DNA of 34,360 bases from assembly GCA_030152275.1 (NCBI GenBank), contig JASLHF010000014.1, forward strand, positions 1 through 34,360. Reading direction: 5' to 3'. Positions 1 to 6,694 of this stretch are shown piece by piece; position 1 is the stretch's first letter; each line of letters starts with the position of its first letter. The notes under the pieces were generated by a model. The model worked only from the letters and a program-made list of their open reading frames with translations, ran no database searches and had not been told where the DNA came from. The DNA is from Acinetobacter sp. (lineage in GTDB: Bacteria; Pseudomonadota; Gammaproteobacteria; Pseudomonadales; Moraxellaceae). Position numbers and translations under genes: made by a program.

Positions 1-1
1 T

Positions 2-163
2 TTTTATAAACAAGGCTTGCCTGCAGGAATGAAAAAAATCTATGGCATTGATTTTAGTGTTGTTGAAGGCGGGCATATGTTTCCCTTGGAGCAGCCAGAG
101 GTCACAGCCCAGTTTGTGCAGAAAATTATTCATTTACAGGCTGTAAAAAAAGGAGATTCTTAA
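2..163 (+). CDS. Alpha/beta hydrolase, C-terminal end (partial)
   Basis: This reading frame enters from the left edge and stops at 161-163, leaving 53 codons. The visible tail contains a GGHMFPLEQPE segment followed by a helix (VTAQFVQKII). That is the usual place of the catalytic histidine and the closing helix in alpha/beta-hydrolase-fold enzymes, where the His follows a Gly-Gly or Gly-Ser pair. The nucleophile and acid residues lie outside the window, so substrate and subfamily cannot be given. The gene converges on the fimbrial operon, and its stop codon sits inside a palindromic terminator. Fold assignment is likely; function is unknown. Confidence 0.6.
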   Translation, partial: FYKQGLPAGMKKIYGIDFSVVEGGHMFPLEQPEVTAQFVQKIIHLQAVKKGDS

Positions 164-175
164 GAATCTCCTTTT
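148..175. terminator. Bidirectional intrinsic terminator overlapping a stop codon
   Basis: A perfect 28-bp palindrome (two 14-bp arms, centre at 161/162) begins with A-rich and ends with T-rich sequence on both strands. It can therefore end both the hydrolase transcript and the fimbrial transcript that arrives from the other side. The hydrolase TAA (161-163) lies in its centre. Confidence 0.8.
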
Positions 176-191
176 AATGCTTTTTTGAGCG

Positions 192-2582
192 TTATTGGCA
201 AGTGAGGGTAATTGGCTCATTGACCTTTGTATCAGGACCCAAGGTAAATTCACTTTTACAGACTTTATCCGCAGTTTGAACTTCTAAACTGTAATCTCTA
301 GGCATCAAGTCATAGAATGTAACCAGACTGCTGCTGGCAATCGGATATTTCGCATTTGGAATGCCTAAAATACGGGCTACACTGCCACTGGCTAGAGCCT
401 GCTGATTTGCATCAACAAATCTGAAGGTTACATCTCTGCTTTGATGGTTGCTAATTGGAAAATCAACGATGTAGCCGCGCTGATTCATTGGCATAAAGGT
501 ATGGAATGTTTCGGCAATATTGGCATCAATGCCGACTTGGCTTTCATCAAAGGCAATGCTGTTTTTGGTATAGCCCGCTAAGTTGTAGCTGAAAATCTCC
601 CCATTTTTATCGGTTTTTCCTATATAGGAGCCATTGCTGTACACATCAATGTTTGGCGTACTTTCTAAGCGGACGAGCGAAAAGCTGTTGTTGATGTATT
701 TGCTCAGGTCAAAGCGATTGCCCAGCCAAACGAGTGACCCCATATAGCTTGCGGTGTAATATTTTTGATCATCTGTTTGCAAATACTGCAAATTCAAGTC
801 GCCGGCGTTGGTTTTAAAGCGTGTACTGAGATTGCCGGAATATACATCATGTGAGCGGCTTGCGCCGACCGTGTAGTCAAAACCAGTGTTTTCATAAGAA
901 TACTTGTTGAACTGCAGGCTGGTCTCGTCATCATCATGCTGTGAGAAGGTGACGGAATGCTTGCGGTCATCAAAGTTATAGCTCAGCATCAAATCGACAC
1001 TGGCGCGGTCGCCGCTTTCTGCATCATAGGACACGCCAAAGCTGCCAAAAAGCCCTTTTGCAAGGGATTGGCTGGTTCTTAAGTTGAAAATCCGCTGATC
1101 CTGCCGGTCAGTGCCTTCGCGGTATTTTCTTTCAACATAGCTTAACGATAAGTTGTTAATGAATGGAATTTGATTTCTGGATAAGTAGATTTGGCTTTCC
1201 TGCTTAGGCAGGTAACTGGCTGTATAGTCATCTAAACCCAGCATGCGGAATTCTGGGCTGTAATACTGAGCGCGCAAGCCAATACTGTACAATTGTGTAT
1301 CACGCTTAAATTCAGTATTGACGGTATAGCCTTCTAAACCGAGGTCATCTGCATGACTATAGGATGAGTTCACTTCCAGCAAGCCAAGCTTATACAAATA
1401 CTGACTCCATAACAGCCCAGCACTTTCCAGTTTTTTGCTGTAGTCGGCAACAGCGCCCAATGTTGTGGATGGGCTAATGCCCCTGCGGATATAGGCGCTT
1501 CCGAACCAGTCGCGGTAATCATTGTCATCATAGGCATAGTTATAGCGGAGTTTGCCGGCGGAAATATTATAATCCGTCAGTCCGGGGCGTAGCAGGCGCT
1601 GATTGACAAAGATCGGTATGCTTTTGACTGTTGTATTGCCTAAAACATCCTTTACGACAATTTCAGCATTGCCGAGGCCATTAAAGCCAAGATTGCTGTC
1701 TATATTGAACTGGCCTGGATTGACTTTGGCATTATAGGCTTGCGTGCCATTAATAATTAAATCGACGCTGGATTGAGTCAGCGCGCTGCCTTCAATTGAG
1801 GGCGTGTTCCAGTAGATATAATTCGGGCGGCTGGTAAAGTTGGTGCCAAAGCTGAATCCGCCAAAATAGAAGGACTGGTTTAAGCCGGTATAGGTGCTGA
1901 TATTATCGCCCAGTTTTAAACTGCTCATCTGTTTTGGAAACTCAAAACTCAATGAGGTATTTAAACGGCTGCTGTTCTGGATATTAGCCTGTTCATGATT
2001 ATAGTTTCTTCGGAAAACATGGCTGCTGTTGAAGAGTATATTTTTCCAGAAGATATTTAAGTCTGTAGAGGCATTTGCCTGCTTATTAAAATCTCCATCT
2101 TGAAAATAGAGATTGTAGTTTACAAAACCACCTAAATTGGGCAGGTCCGGCAGGTATGGCTGCTGAGATGATAGCTTTTGCGCCAGCATGTATTGCGCAG
2201 GAATGCTGAGCTTGAATAATTGATGCTGTTCATCCATTTGACTGCTGATATCTGGGCGGTCAATTAAACAATATTGCAGATTGTCTTTATTTAAATGGGG
2301 AAATTTGGATATATCGACAAATCCGCCTTTTAAAAGGCTGCATTCGATATAGGTTTGGCCGTTTTCTCTTAAAATAAATGCATCCTGCTTCAGGTCTACA
2401 CCATTAATCCAAAGTCCCAAAATTGCATTTTCGGAATTTGGGCTGCTTACAGGCGGCTTTGTAACGGATGCGGGCGAAACGTCCTGTGCTTGCGTATGTT
2501 CTAACTGAATGTAGCACAGCAGCAGGATCAGCACAGGCGGAGATTTATGGATCTTGCATAATTGTCTGATTAGCATTGCCAT
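192..2582 (-). CDS. Fimbrial outer-membrane usher (PapC/FimD/CsuD-like)
   Basis: This 796-residue protein has the size and layout of chaperone-usher pathway ushers: a signal peptide (hydrophobic stretch about residues 15-32), an N-terminal domain for chaperone-subunit complexes, a long beta-barrel with aromatic-rich strands interrupted by a plug, and C-terminal domains ending in a Cys-containing segment. It would form the outer-membrane pore through which pilin subunits are added. The start ATG overlaps the chaperone stop by one base (TAATG) behind a GGCGGAG, so translation is probably coupled; a second ATG lies two codons downstream. It is the last gene of the operon: the bidirectional terminator follows 17 bases after its stop. 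No tip adhesin gene follows, unlike the Csu operon. Family certain; the pilus type is inferred from the partner genes. Confidence 0.9.
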   Translation of the reverse strand: MAMLIRQLCKIHKSPPVLILLLCYIQLEHTQAQDVSPASVTKPPVSSPNSENAILGLWINGVDLKQDAFILRENGQTYIECSLLKGGFVDISKFPHLNKDNLQYCLIDRPDISSQMDEQHQLFKLSIPAQYMLAQKLSSQQPYLPDLPNLGGFVNYNLYFQDGDFNKQANASTDLNIFWKNILFNSSHVFRRNYNHEQANIQNSSRLNTSLSFEFPKQMSSLKLGDNISTYTGLNQSFYFGGFSFGTNFTSRPNYIYWNTPSIEGSALTQSSVDLIINGTQAYNAKVNPGQFNIDSNLGFNGLGNAEIVVKDVLGNTTVKSIPIFVNQRLLRPGLTDYNISAGKLRYNYAYDDNDYRDWFGSAYIRRGISPSTTLGAVADYSKKLESAGLLWSQYLYKLGLLEVNSSYSHADDLGLEGYTVNTEFKRDTQLYSIGLRAQYYSPEFRMLGLDDYTASYLPKQESQIYLSRNQIPFINNLSLSYVERKYREGTDRQDQRIFNLRTSQSLAKGLFGSFGVSYDAESGDRASVDLMLSYNFDDRKHSVTFSQHDDDETSLQFNKYSYENTGFDYTVGASRSHDVYSGNLSTRFKTNAGDLNLQYLQTDDQKYYTASYMGSLVWLGNRFDLSKYINNSFSLVRLESTPNIDVYSNGSYIGKTDKNGEIFSYNLAGYTKNSIAFDESQVGIDANIAETFHTFMPMNQRGYIVDFPISNHQSRDVTFRFVDANQQALASGSVARILGIPNAKYPIASSSLVTFYDLMPRDYSLEVQTADKVCKSEFTLGPDTKVNEPITLTCQ

Positions 2583-3310
2583 TACTCCGCCACATCAAAT
2601 TGCAGGGTTTTAGAGTCTGCTGTTTGAACAATAAGTTTAAGGTTTGAATCAGGCTTAACAGCCAGTGTATTTAAATCAAATGCGACTTGTTTATGCGGCA
2701 AAATATATTTAAGTTCTTGGGAATTAAAAATTTCTTTTCCAGCAGCATTTTGCAGTTTGAAACCTGTGATTTGAAAATGGGCAGTACCTGAATTTTTTGC
2801 CAGCAACACAGGCTGGTTTTTATTGTTTTTCGCGAGCTGAAAAGACATCTCAGGCTTAAAGTTTGTACCGGCAAATAATGGGACATTAAAACTGTAAGCA
2901 TATTTTAAGCCTTGAGCTTTCTCAGCATCAGGAAGGGGGATCAATTTGATCCGCCAGGCGGCTTCTTCCTGCAGCTGCATGGATGCAATAGGCTGTTTGA
3001 ACCCCATGCGGATAATGCGCTTGCTGTTCGGCTCGAGTATAAAAGTAAGCGGATTGATCATCAATTCTGTATCTGGAGTTAAGAGTTCATTGCCCTGGTC
3101 ATCCTGCGTCCAGCGGAATATATGAACTTCATAGCTTTGCGGGGGTTCTTCATTTGAAGAAATCACATTTATGGTGGTTGTGCGCTGCCCCTTATCGCCA
3201 GTGATGAAAAGCTTGATTGGAAAAATAGACAAATCAGCATGTGCAGGGATGCTGACTGCCCCGATTGAAGCAATAAGCAGGCACGATAATTTGTTCAAGA
3301 TAGATGGCAT
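2582..3310 (-). CDS. Periplasmic fimbrial chaperone (PapD/CsuC-like)
   Basis: The 242-residue product starts with a signal peptide ending near AHA (about residue 25). It then shows the two Ig-like domains of pilus chaperones: an N-terminal strand starting at LSIFPIKLFI, a segment with conserved Pro/Asn and basic residues (LEPNSKRIIRMGF, about residues 92-104), and a C-terminal half of about 90 residues. It is expected to hold pilin subunits in the periplasm by donor-strand complementation and pass them to the usher encoded next. A ribosome site AAGGA lies 13 bases before the ATG. A 288-base gap with a strong stem-loop separates it from the pilin gene upstream, so chaperone and usher are probably made at lower levels than pilin. 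Confidence 0.88.
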   Translation of the reverse strand: MPSILNKLSCLLIASIGAVSIPAHADLSIFPIKLFITGDKGQRTTTINVISSNEEPPQSYEVHIFRWTQDDQGNELLTPDTELMINPLTFILEPNSKRIIRMGFKQPIASMQLQEEAAWRIKLIPLPDAEKAQGLKYAYSFNVPLFAGTNFKPEMSFQLAKNNKNQPVLLAKNSGTAHFQITGFKLQNAAGKEIFNSQELKYILPHKQVAFDLNTLAVKPDSNLKLIVQTADSKTLQFDVAE

Positions 3311-3598
3311 TTATTCTTTTTTTCCTTAATAAATCTAAAAATCAAAGCAATTCAAAATAGCTGCAGGCTTTTTCTAGCGCATAAAAAGCCCTGCGGGCGA
3401 ATGAACCGGCTTGATGGGGGTATATGATTTTATTAACAAAATAAATTAAATATTCCGCAGCGCAGATTTAATTTATTCATGACTTTAGATGATTTATTTA
3501 AAATCAGTTCCGTTCAATTACGGATGGCCAGCTACAATATTTTGAGGCTGCATGGCTTAAGAAACATAAAATGAATTTATGTTTCTTAATAAAATCAA
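3311..3598. other. Gap between pilin and chaperone genes
   Basis: Apart from the stem-loop at 3557-3589 I see no reading frame, repeat or clear promoter here. The sequence is AT-rich and untranslatable in long frames. Confidence 0.5.
3557..3589 (-). terminator. Perfect stem-loop after the pilin gene
   Basis: Two exact 14-base arms (3557-3570 and 3576-3589) enclose a 5-base loop, 9 bases past the pilin stop on the minus strand. There is no T run after it on that strand, so it is more likely an attenuator or an RNA 3'-end protector than a full terminator. Such elements in pilus operons let the major pilin outnumber chaperone and usher. Confidence 0.55.
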
Positions 3599-4090
3599 TT
3601 AATAGGATATTTCTATCGTAACTTCGTCGGTGTAGTCTGTTGCAAGTAATGAGGACAGCGGAAAAGCTGGAGCGCTTGCGGTTAATGTATAAATTTCAGG
3701 CGTGGCTGACAGCCCTGCTGTAACTTTCGTACCTGTTGCATTATTCACCGGCACCTTGCGTAAAGGGCTGGATAAGGTAATTGGATATGCAATCGATGTG
3801 ATTCCTTGAGGGCCGCTATAGCGCAGCTATGATTGATTTACAGAACCGTAAGGGTTCTTGGTTTGGGCCGAAATTGTATAATCCGTATTGCACGTGACGC
3901 TGAAAGTTTCGTTTACAGGCGTGCCATTAACTGGCAGTGAGTTTACAAGTGTCGTGCCGGCTTTGGAGAGCGTACATGCGGTTGGAACAGTCAATGTATA
4001 CTGCACAGTGACACTTTGTGTTGCGGCATGCGCTGCAAAAGCGCTTGCGCCAAGCAGCAAGGCGCTGGTTAGTTTAAATAGTAATTTCAT
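3599..4090 (-). pseudogene. Spore-coat-U-type major pilin with in-frame TAG
   Basis: The frame starts at ATG 4090 with a clear signal peptide (MKLLFKLTSALLLGASAFAA, then HA) and the SCPU-type pilin pattern: VQYTLTVPTACTLS, a second Cys in FSVTCNTDY. At codon 88 (3827-3829) it meets TAG. The same frame then continues with 75 pilin-like codons (LRYSGPQGITSIAYPITLSS at the start; EVTIEISY at the end) to TAA at 3599-3601. Apart from that codon it would be a normal pilin of about 163 residues, the usual SCPU subunit length. Only one base change separates it from an intact gene (for example CAG to TAG). It lies downstream of another subunit gene with its own 214-base leader. It may be a real nonsense mutation, a suppressed codon or a sequence error. 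Confidence 0.85.
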
Positions 4091-4200
4091 GTTTTTAATT
4101 TCCCAAGGCTTAAAAAACGGGCTGTGTTATAACTGAATAAAAATATATTTATAAAATGTTAAATATATGATTGAGTTTAGATTTGAATGATTTTTAGGGA

Positions 4201-4218
4201 ATAACTAAATTTAGGTAT
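4201..4218. promoter_or_regulatory. Operator-like inverted repeat upstream of the second pilin
   Basis: TAACTAA-AT-TTAGGTA (4202-4217) is a 7-2-7 inverted repeat with one mismatch, lying 111-128 bases upstream of the pilin ATG. It is followed by TTTTGAA and ACTCA, as at the matching site at 4856-4873. A 7-2-7 arrangement is the known binding geometry of NarL-type response regulators, and such a regulator gene is next door. That link is inference. Confidence 0.5.
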
Positions 4219-4304
4219 TTTGAACTCATTTGAAGCATTTTTTAATCATTGGCCTGATGAATAAAACCTAATAATCCAAAACCTTAATATTGAATGACGC
4301 AGCG

Positions 4305-4790
4305 CTACCATTCCGCTGCAGAGAAAGTGAGGCTGGCCCTGTAAGTACCAACTGGATATTGAGCTAAATCCTTATATTGCGAGGAAGAAAGCTCAGCATA
4401 CATGGTCATATTTTTGATTTGGCTTGAGTTGTTGATGTAGATGTTGAAATCTGCATAAGCATTTGAGGCAGTCTGTGATGCACCAACGGTAGGGTAGTTG
4501 CCATCCCATTCTCCTCCGATTCTGGAAGAGAAGCTGACGGGAATATAAATATCAGGTTTGCCGTCTAAACGGAAGACTGAACTATTGCCTGAGGGGTTAG
4601 ACCATTGAAAAGAAGGGCGAACCCGATTTTTACAATTTTTAAAATCTGCAGATACACGTCCAGCTTGAGCGTAATTTAAATTAACATTTGTGACGGGCGC
4701 CGTAACGGTGCAGTTGTCGGCATAGCTGTTCAATGTAAACGTGCAGCTGAGTATTGCGCTTAAAAAAGCTAATTTTTTAACTTTGGACAT
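4305..4790 (-). CDS. Spore-coat-U-domain fimbrial subunit
   Basis: This 161-residue secreted protein has a signal peptide (about residues 1-24, ending NSYA before DNCTV), paired cysteines (C27 and one in DFKNCKNRV) and a C-terminal beta strand YRASLTFSAAEW typical of SCPU-domain subunits of archaic chaperone-usher pili such as Csu. It is the first gene of the operon on the minus strand, 214 bases before the next pilin. It may be a minor or adaptor subunit, or the functional main subunit if the second pilin is dead. No strong ribosome site precedes the ATG at 4790. There are no strong sequence features to decide its exact place in the fibre. Confidence 0.75.
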   Translation of the reverse strand: MSKVKKLAFLSAILSCTFTLNSYADNCTVTAPVTNVNLNYAQAGRVSADFKNCKNRVRPSFQWSNPSGNSSVFRLDGKPDIYIPVSFSSRIGGEWDGNYPTVGASQTASNAYADFNIYINNSSQIKNMTMYAELSSSQYKDLAQYPVGTYRASLTFSAAEW

Positions 4791-4855
4791 GTGCAGTCAG
4801 CTTTTATCAGGTTCATTTAAAGTATGAAATATGAGGCTGAAAAGTTGCTTTATCT

Positions 4856-4873
4856 ATACCTAAATTTAGGTAT
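4856..4873. promoter_or_regulatory. Perfect 18-bp palindrome upstream of the fimbrial operon
   Basis: ATACCTAAATTTAGGTAT is exactly self-complementary and can be read as TACCTAA-AT-TTAGGTA (7-2-7), with half sites close to the NarL-type heptamer. It lies 66-83 bases upstream of the first fimbrial ATG and matches the site at 4201-4218. Candidate site for the adjacent response regulator. Confidence 0.6.
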
Positions 4874-5094
4874 TTTTGAATAAACTCAATACTTGTTATG
4901 TGAGAAAAGCGAAATTTTAACTGATGGTTGAGCGTATATTGCATTTCATGTGGAATGAATTATTTTGTATTTATTTTAGTGTGTCTAATGAATCCAAAAT
5001 CATAGCCAGTTTGTGTGAGAGTTTAAGAATACAACCTATATCACATAAAATTAATAATCAGTTGAGTCACTCAATTTAAAATATTCAATATACC

Positions 5095-5129
5095 AAATTC
5101 TAGGGATAGCACTTCAAAATTTAGGGATA
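5095..5129. promoter_or_regulatory. Two TAGGGATA direct repeats before the regulator
   Basis: TAGGGATA occurs at 5101-5108 and 5122-5129, 21 bases apart (two helical turns), preceded by AAATTC and AAATT respectively. They resemble the TTAGGTA half sites upstream of the pilin genes and sit 35-63 bases before the regulator ATG, so autoregulation is plausible. Confidence 0.45.
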
Positions 5130-5163
5130 AATACTTTGGGAGTTGAATGAAAGGTATAACAAA

Positions 5164-5842
5164 ATGAACTTCGAATTTCCTTTACTTAAGCCAGTATTAG
5201 TACTAGAAGATGACCCAATGCACCAGAGCCGAATTTGTAAAATTCTGGAATGTTTTGGATATAAGAATAATGACATTTTTTTTTTCACAGACTGTAGATT
5301 TTGCAAAAGAAATTTGCCGTGATAACCCTGTTAAATTCATTTTAGTAGATTTAAACCTGCCCGATGGCAGCGGTATAGAATTTATTCAAAGTATTCGTGA
5401 CAAAATAGCAAAAACTGTACCTATTATGGTGTTATCTGCGTGGAATACATTGGATGTTATTTACCAAGCTTTACATGTAGGGGCAACAGGCTACGTTTTG
5501 AAAGAAAAAGATGATTTTGAATTAATGTTTTCTATACGGACCATGTTAAAAGGCGGAGCAATTATTGATCCAGCAATAGCAAAAACAATATTAAAAAACT
5601 TAAATTATACTGCGGATGTATCTTTTGATTTAAATGAGAATGTTGATAATAAATTATCAGTAAGGGAAAAAGAGATATTAACCTGTGTTGCAAATGGTTT
5701 GAGCAACCGTGAAATTGGCACAGAGCTTAATATTTCAAAATTTACTGTAGATGTGCATGTAAAAAATATTTATCAAAAATTAGCCGTAAATTCGAGAACC
5801 AAAGCAATTCACGCAGCCAAGAAAATTGGACTCATTCACTAA
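5164..5842 (+). pseudogene. LuxR/NarL-type response regulator, frameshifted at T10
   Basis: The receiver domain starts at ATG 5164 (AAAGG about 10 bases upstream) with MNFEFPLLKPVLVLEDDP, giving the acidic pocket E15-D16-D17. At a run of ten T (5276-5285) the frame is lost and ends at TGA shortly after. The +1 frame carries on the domain: FAKEICRD, then FILVDLNLPDGSG with the expected phospho-Asp (D62 if nine T are assumed), VLSAW, and YVLKEKDD with the conserved Lys. A LuxR helix-turn-helix follows (LSVREKEILTCVANGLSNRE to VKNIYQKL), ending at 5842. With nine T the gene would encode an intact protein of about 225 residues. An ATG at 5210 opens the second frame but lacks the receiver core. 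No sensor kinase gene is adjacent. Possibly phase-variable, slippage-corrected, decayed or a sequencing error. Likely target: the divergent fimbrial operon. Confidence 0.85.
5276..5285 (+). repeat. Homopolymer T10 tract inside the regulator
   Basis: Ten consecutive T within the receiver-domain coding sequence. Nine (or twelve) T would keep the two halves of the gene in one frame; ten breaks it. Tracts of this length are prone to slippage in replication, in transcription and in sequencing. Confidence 0.9.
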
Positions 5843-5863
5843 AGCTGCGTGAAATATTAAAGA

Positions 5864-6541
5864 TTATCGAATCTTAGCTTCATCCAAATGACGTGCGCCT
5901 TCCAAAATCATTCGAATCATAATCATCGTTTGTTCAGCCACTTCTTTGCGGGCTTCTATAGGCAAATCAATGACTTTTGCGCCCATATTAAATACCAGCT
6001 GCGTAATTCCTTTGGCCACAATTTCAGGATGGGACAGTTTGCTGTTGTTTAGGCGTTCCAACGAAACCAAATCTTCCTTCAGTTCTTGCTGGAAAAAATT
6101 CAGTTGACGTTCTACCGCTTGTTTATACGATGTTGAGCCAGTATAGCCTTCACGCAGCAGCAGGCTTAAATTGCCTTCATCTGCGTTCAGCTGTTCAATG
6201 AAAACCTCTACAGAACTGCGGATGATGCTGCTTTGTTTAGATGCTTTCAGGCGCGCTTCATGCAAGATTTGACGAAGAACCAAGCCCGAACGGTCAATCA
6301 ATTCAATGGCCAGCTCATCAATATCTTTAAAATGGCGGTAAAAACTGTTTGGGGCGATACCGGCTTCACGTGCAACTTCACGCAGACTTAAAGATGCAAT
6401 GCTTTTTTGCGGGCCAATCAAATGCAGAGCTGCCTGAAACAGTTCCTCTTTTGTAATAGTTGCTTTGCGTCCAACAGTGCGAACGGGAGCAGTTTCATGT
6501 GTGGCTTGTTCTTGGAGCATGGTGCCTGTATTCGCTTTCAA
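5864..6541 (-). CDS. TetR-family repressor, FabR/DesT-like
   Basis: This 225-residue protein has an N-terminal TetR helix-turn-helix at about residues 30-75: TKEELFQAALHLIG, SLREVAREAGIAPNSFYRHF. A ligand-binding helical domain follows. The FYRHF recognition helix and the 200-plus length fit FabR and DesT, which sense the saturated/unsaturated acyl-CoA or acyl-ACP ratio and repress fatty-acid desaturation or unsaturated-fatty-acid synthesis. The context supports this strongly: it is divergent from a ferredoxin reductase and an acyl desaturase, the same arrangement as Pseudomonas desT-desCB. It is convergent with the response regulator, 21 bases apart. ATG 6541 gives the full length; another ATG is seven codons in. 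Exact ligand is inferred. Confidence 0.8.
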   Translation of the reverse strand: MKANTGTMLQEQATHETAPVRTVGRKATITKEELFQAALHLIGPQKSIASLSLREVAREAGIAPNSFYRHFKDIDELAIELIDRSGLVLRQILHEARLKASKQSSIIRSSVEVFIEQLNADEGNLSLLLREGYTGSTSYKQAVERQLNFFQQELKEDLVSLERLNNSKLSHPEIVAKGITQLVFNMGAKVIDLPIEARKEVAEQTMIMIRMILEGARHLDEAKIR

Positions 6542-6602
6542 TATAAAGACTGAGTCATATTTTTCAATAGATTAGAAACCATAACATAATAATGCAAATG
6601 CT

Positions 6603-6669
6603 TACAATTTTTGTAGGGATTCGATTATCTAAAATCATATATATACAAATATATATACATGTGTATAAT
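6603..6669 (+). promoter_or_regulatory. Desaturase operon promoter with TetR-like operators
   Basis: An inverted repeat TATACA-TG-TGTATA (6654-6667) overlaps a consensus -10 box TATAAT (6664-6669); no good -35 is seen. A second inverted repeat TACAA-TTT-TTGTA lies at 6603-6615. A repressor bound at 6654-6667 would cover the promoter. The -10 position also argues that the ATG at 6659 is not a start codon, because it would lie upstream of the transcript. Confidence 0.5.
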
Positions 6670-6694
6670 AATTAAAAAATGCGATGAGATGTCT

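Larger units (their letters stand above)
4791..5163. promoter_or_regulatory. Divergent control region, pilin operon / response regulator
   Basis: This 373-base AT-rich stretch separates the minus-strand fimbrial operon from the plus-strand regulator. It holds the palindrome at 4856-4873, a 13-base palindrome TTGAGTCACTCAA at 5062-5074, and two TAGGGATA direct repeats (5101-5108, 5122-5129). I see no convincing ORF. Exact promoter elements could not be placed with confidence. Confidence 0.55.

Noticed and set aside
3827..3829. TAG as a recoded amino-acid codon (pyrrolysine) in the pilin
   Set aside because: No sign of pyrrolysine genes or a recoding element, and pyrrolysine systems are not expected in this group; simple nonsense or sequence error is more likely.
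5864..5880. Small hairpin between the regulator and the TetR gene as a terminator
   Set aside because: Arms of six or seven AT bases only, overlapping the TetR stop, with no T run; too weak to call.
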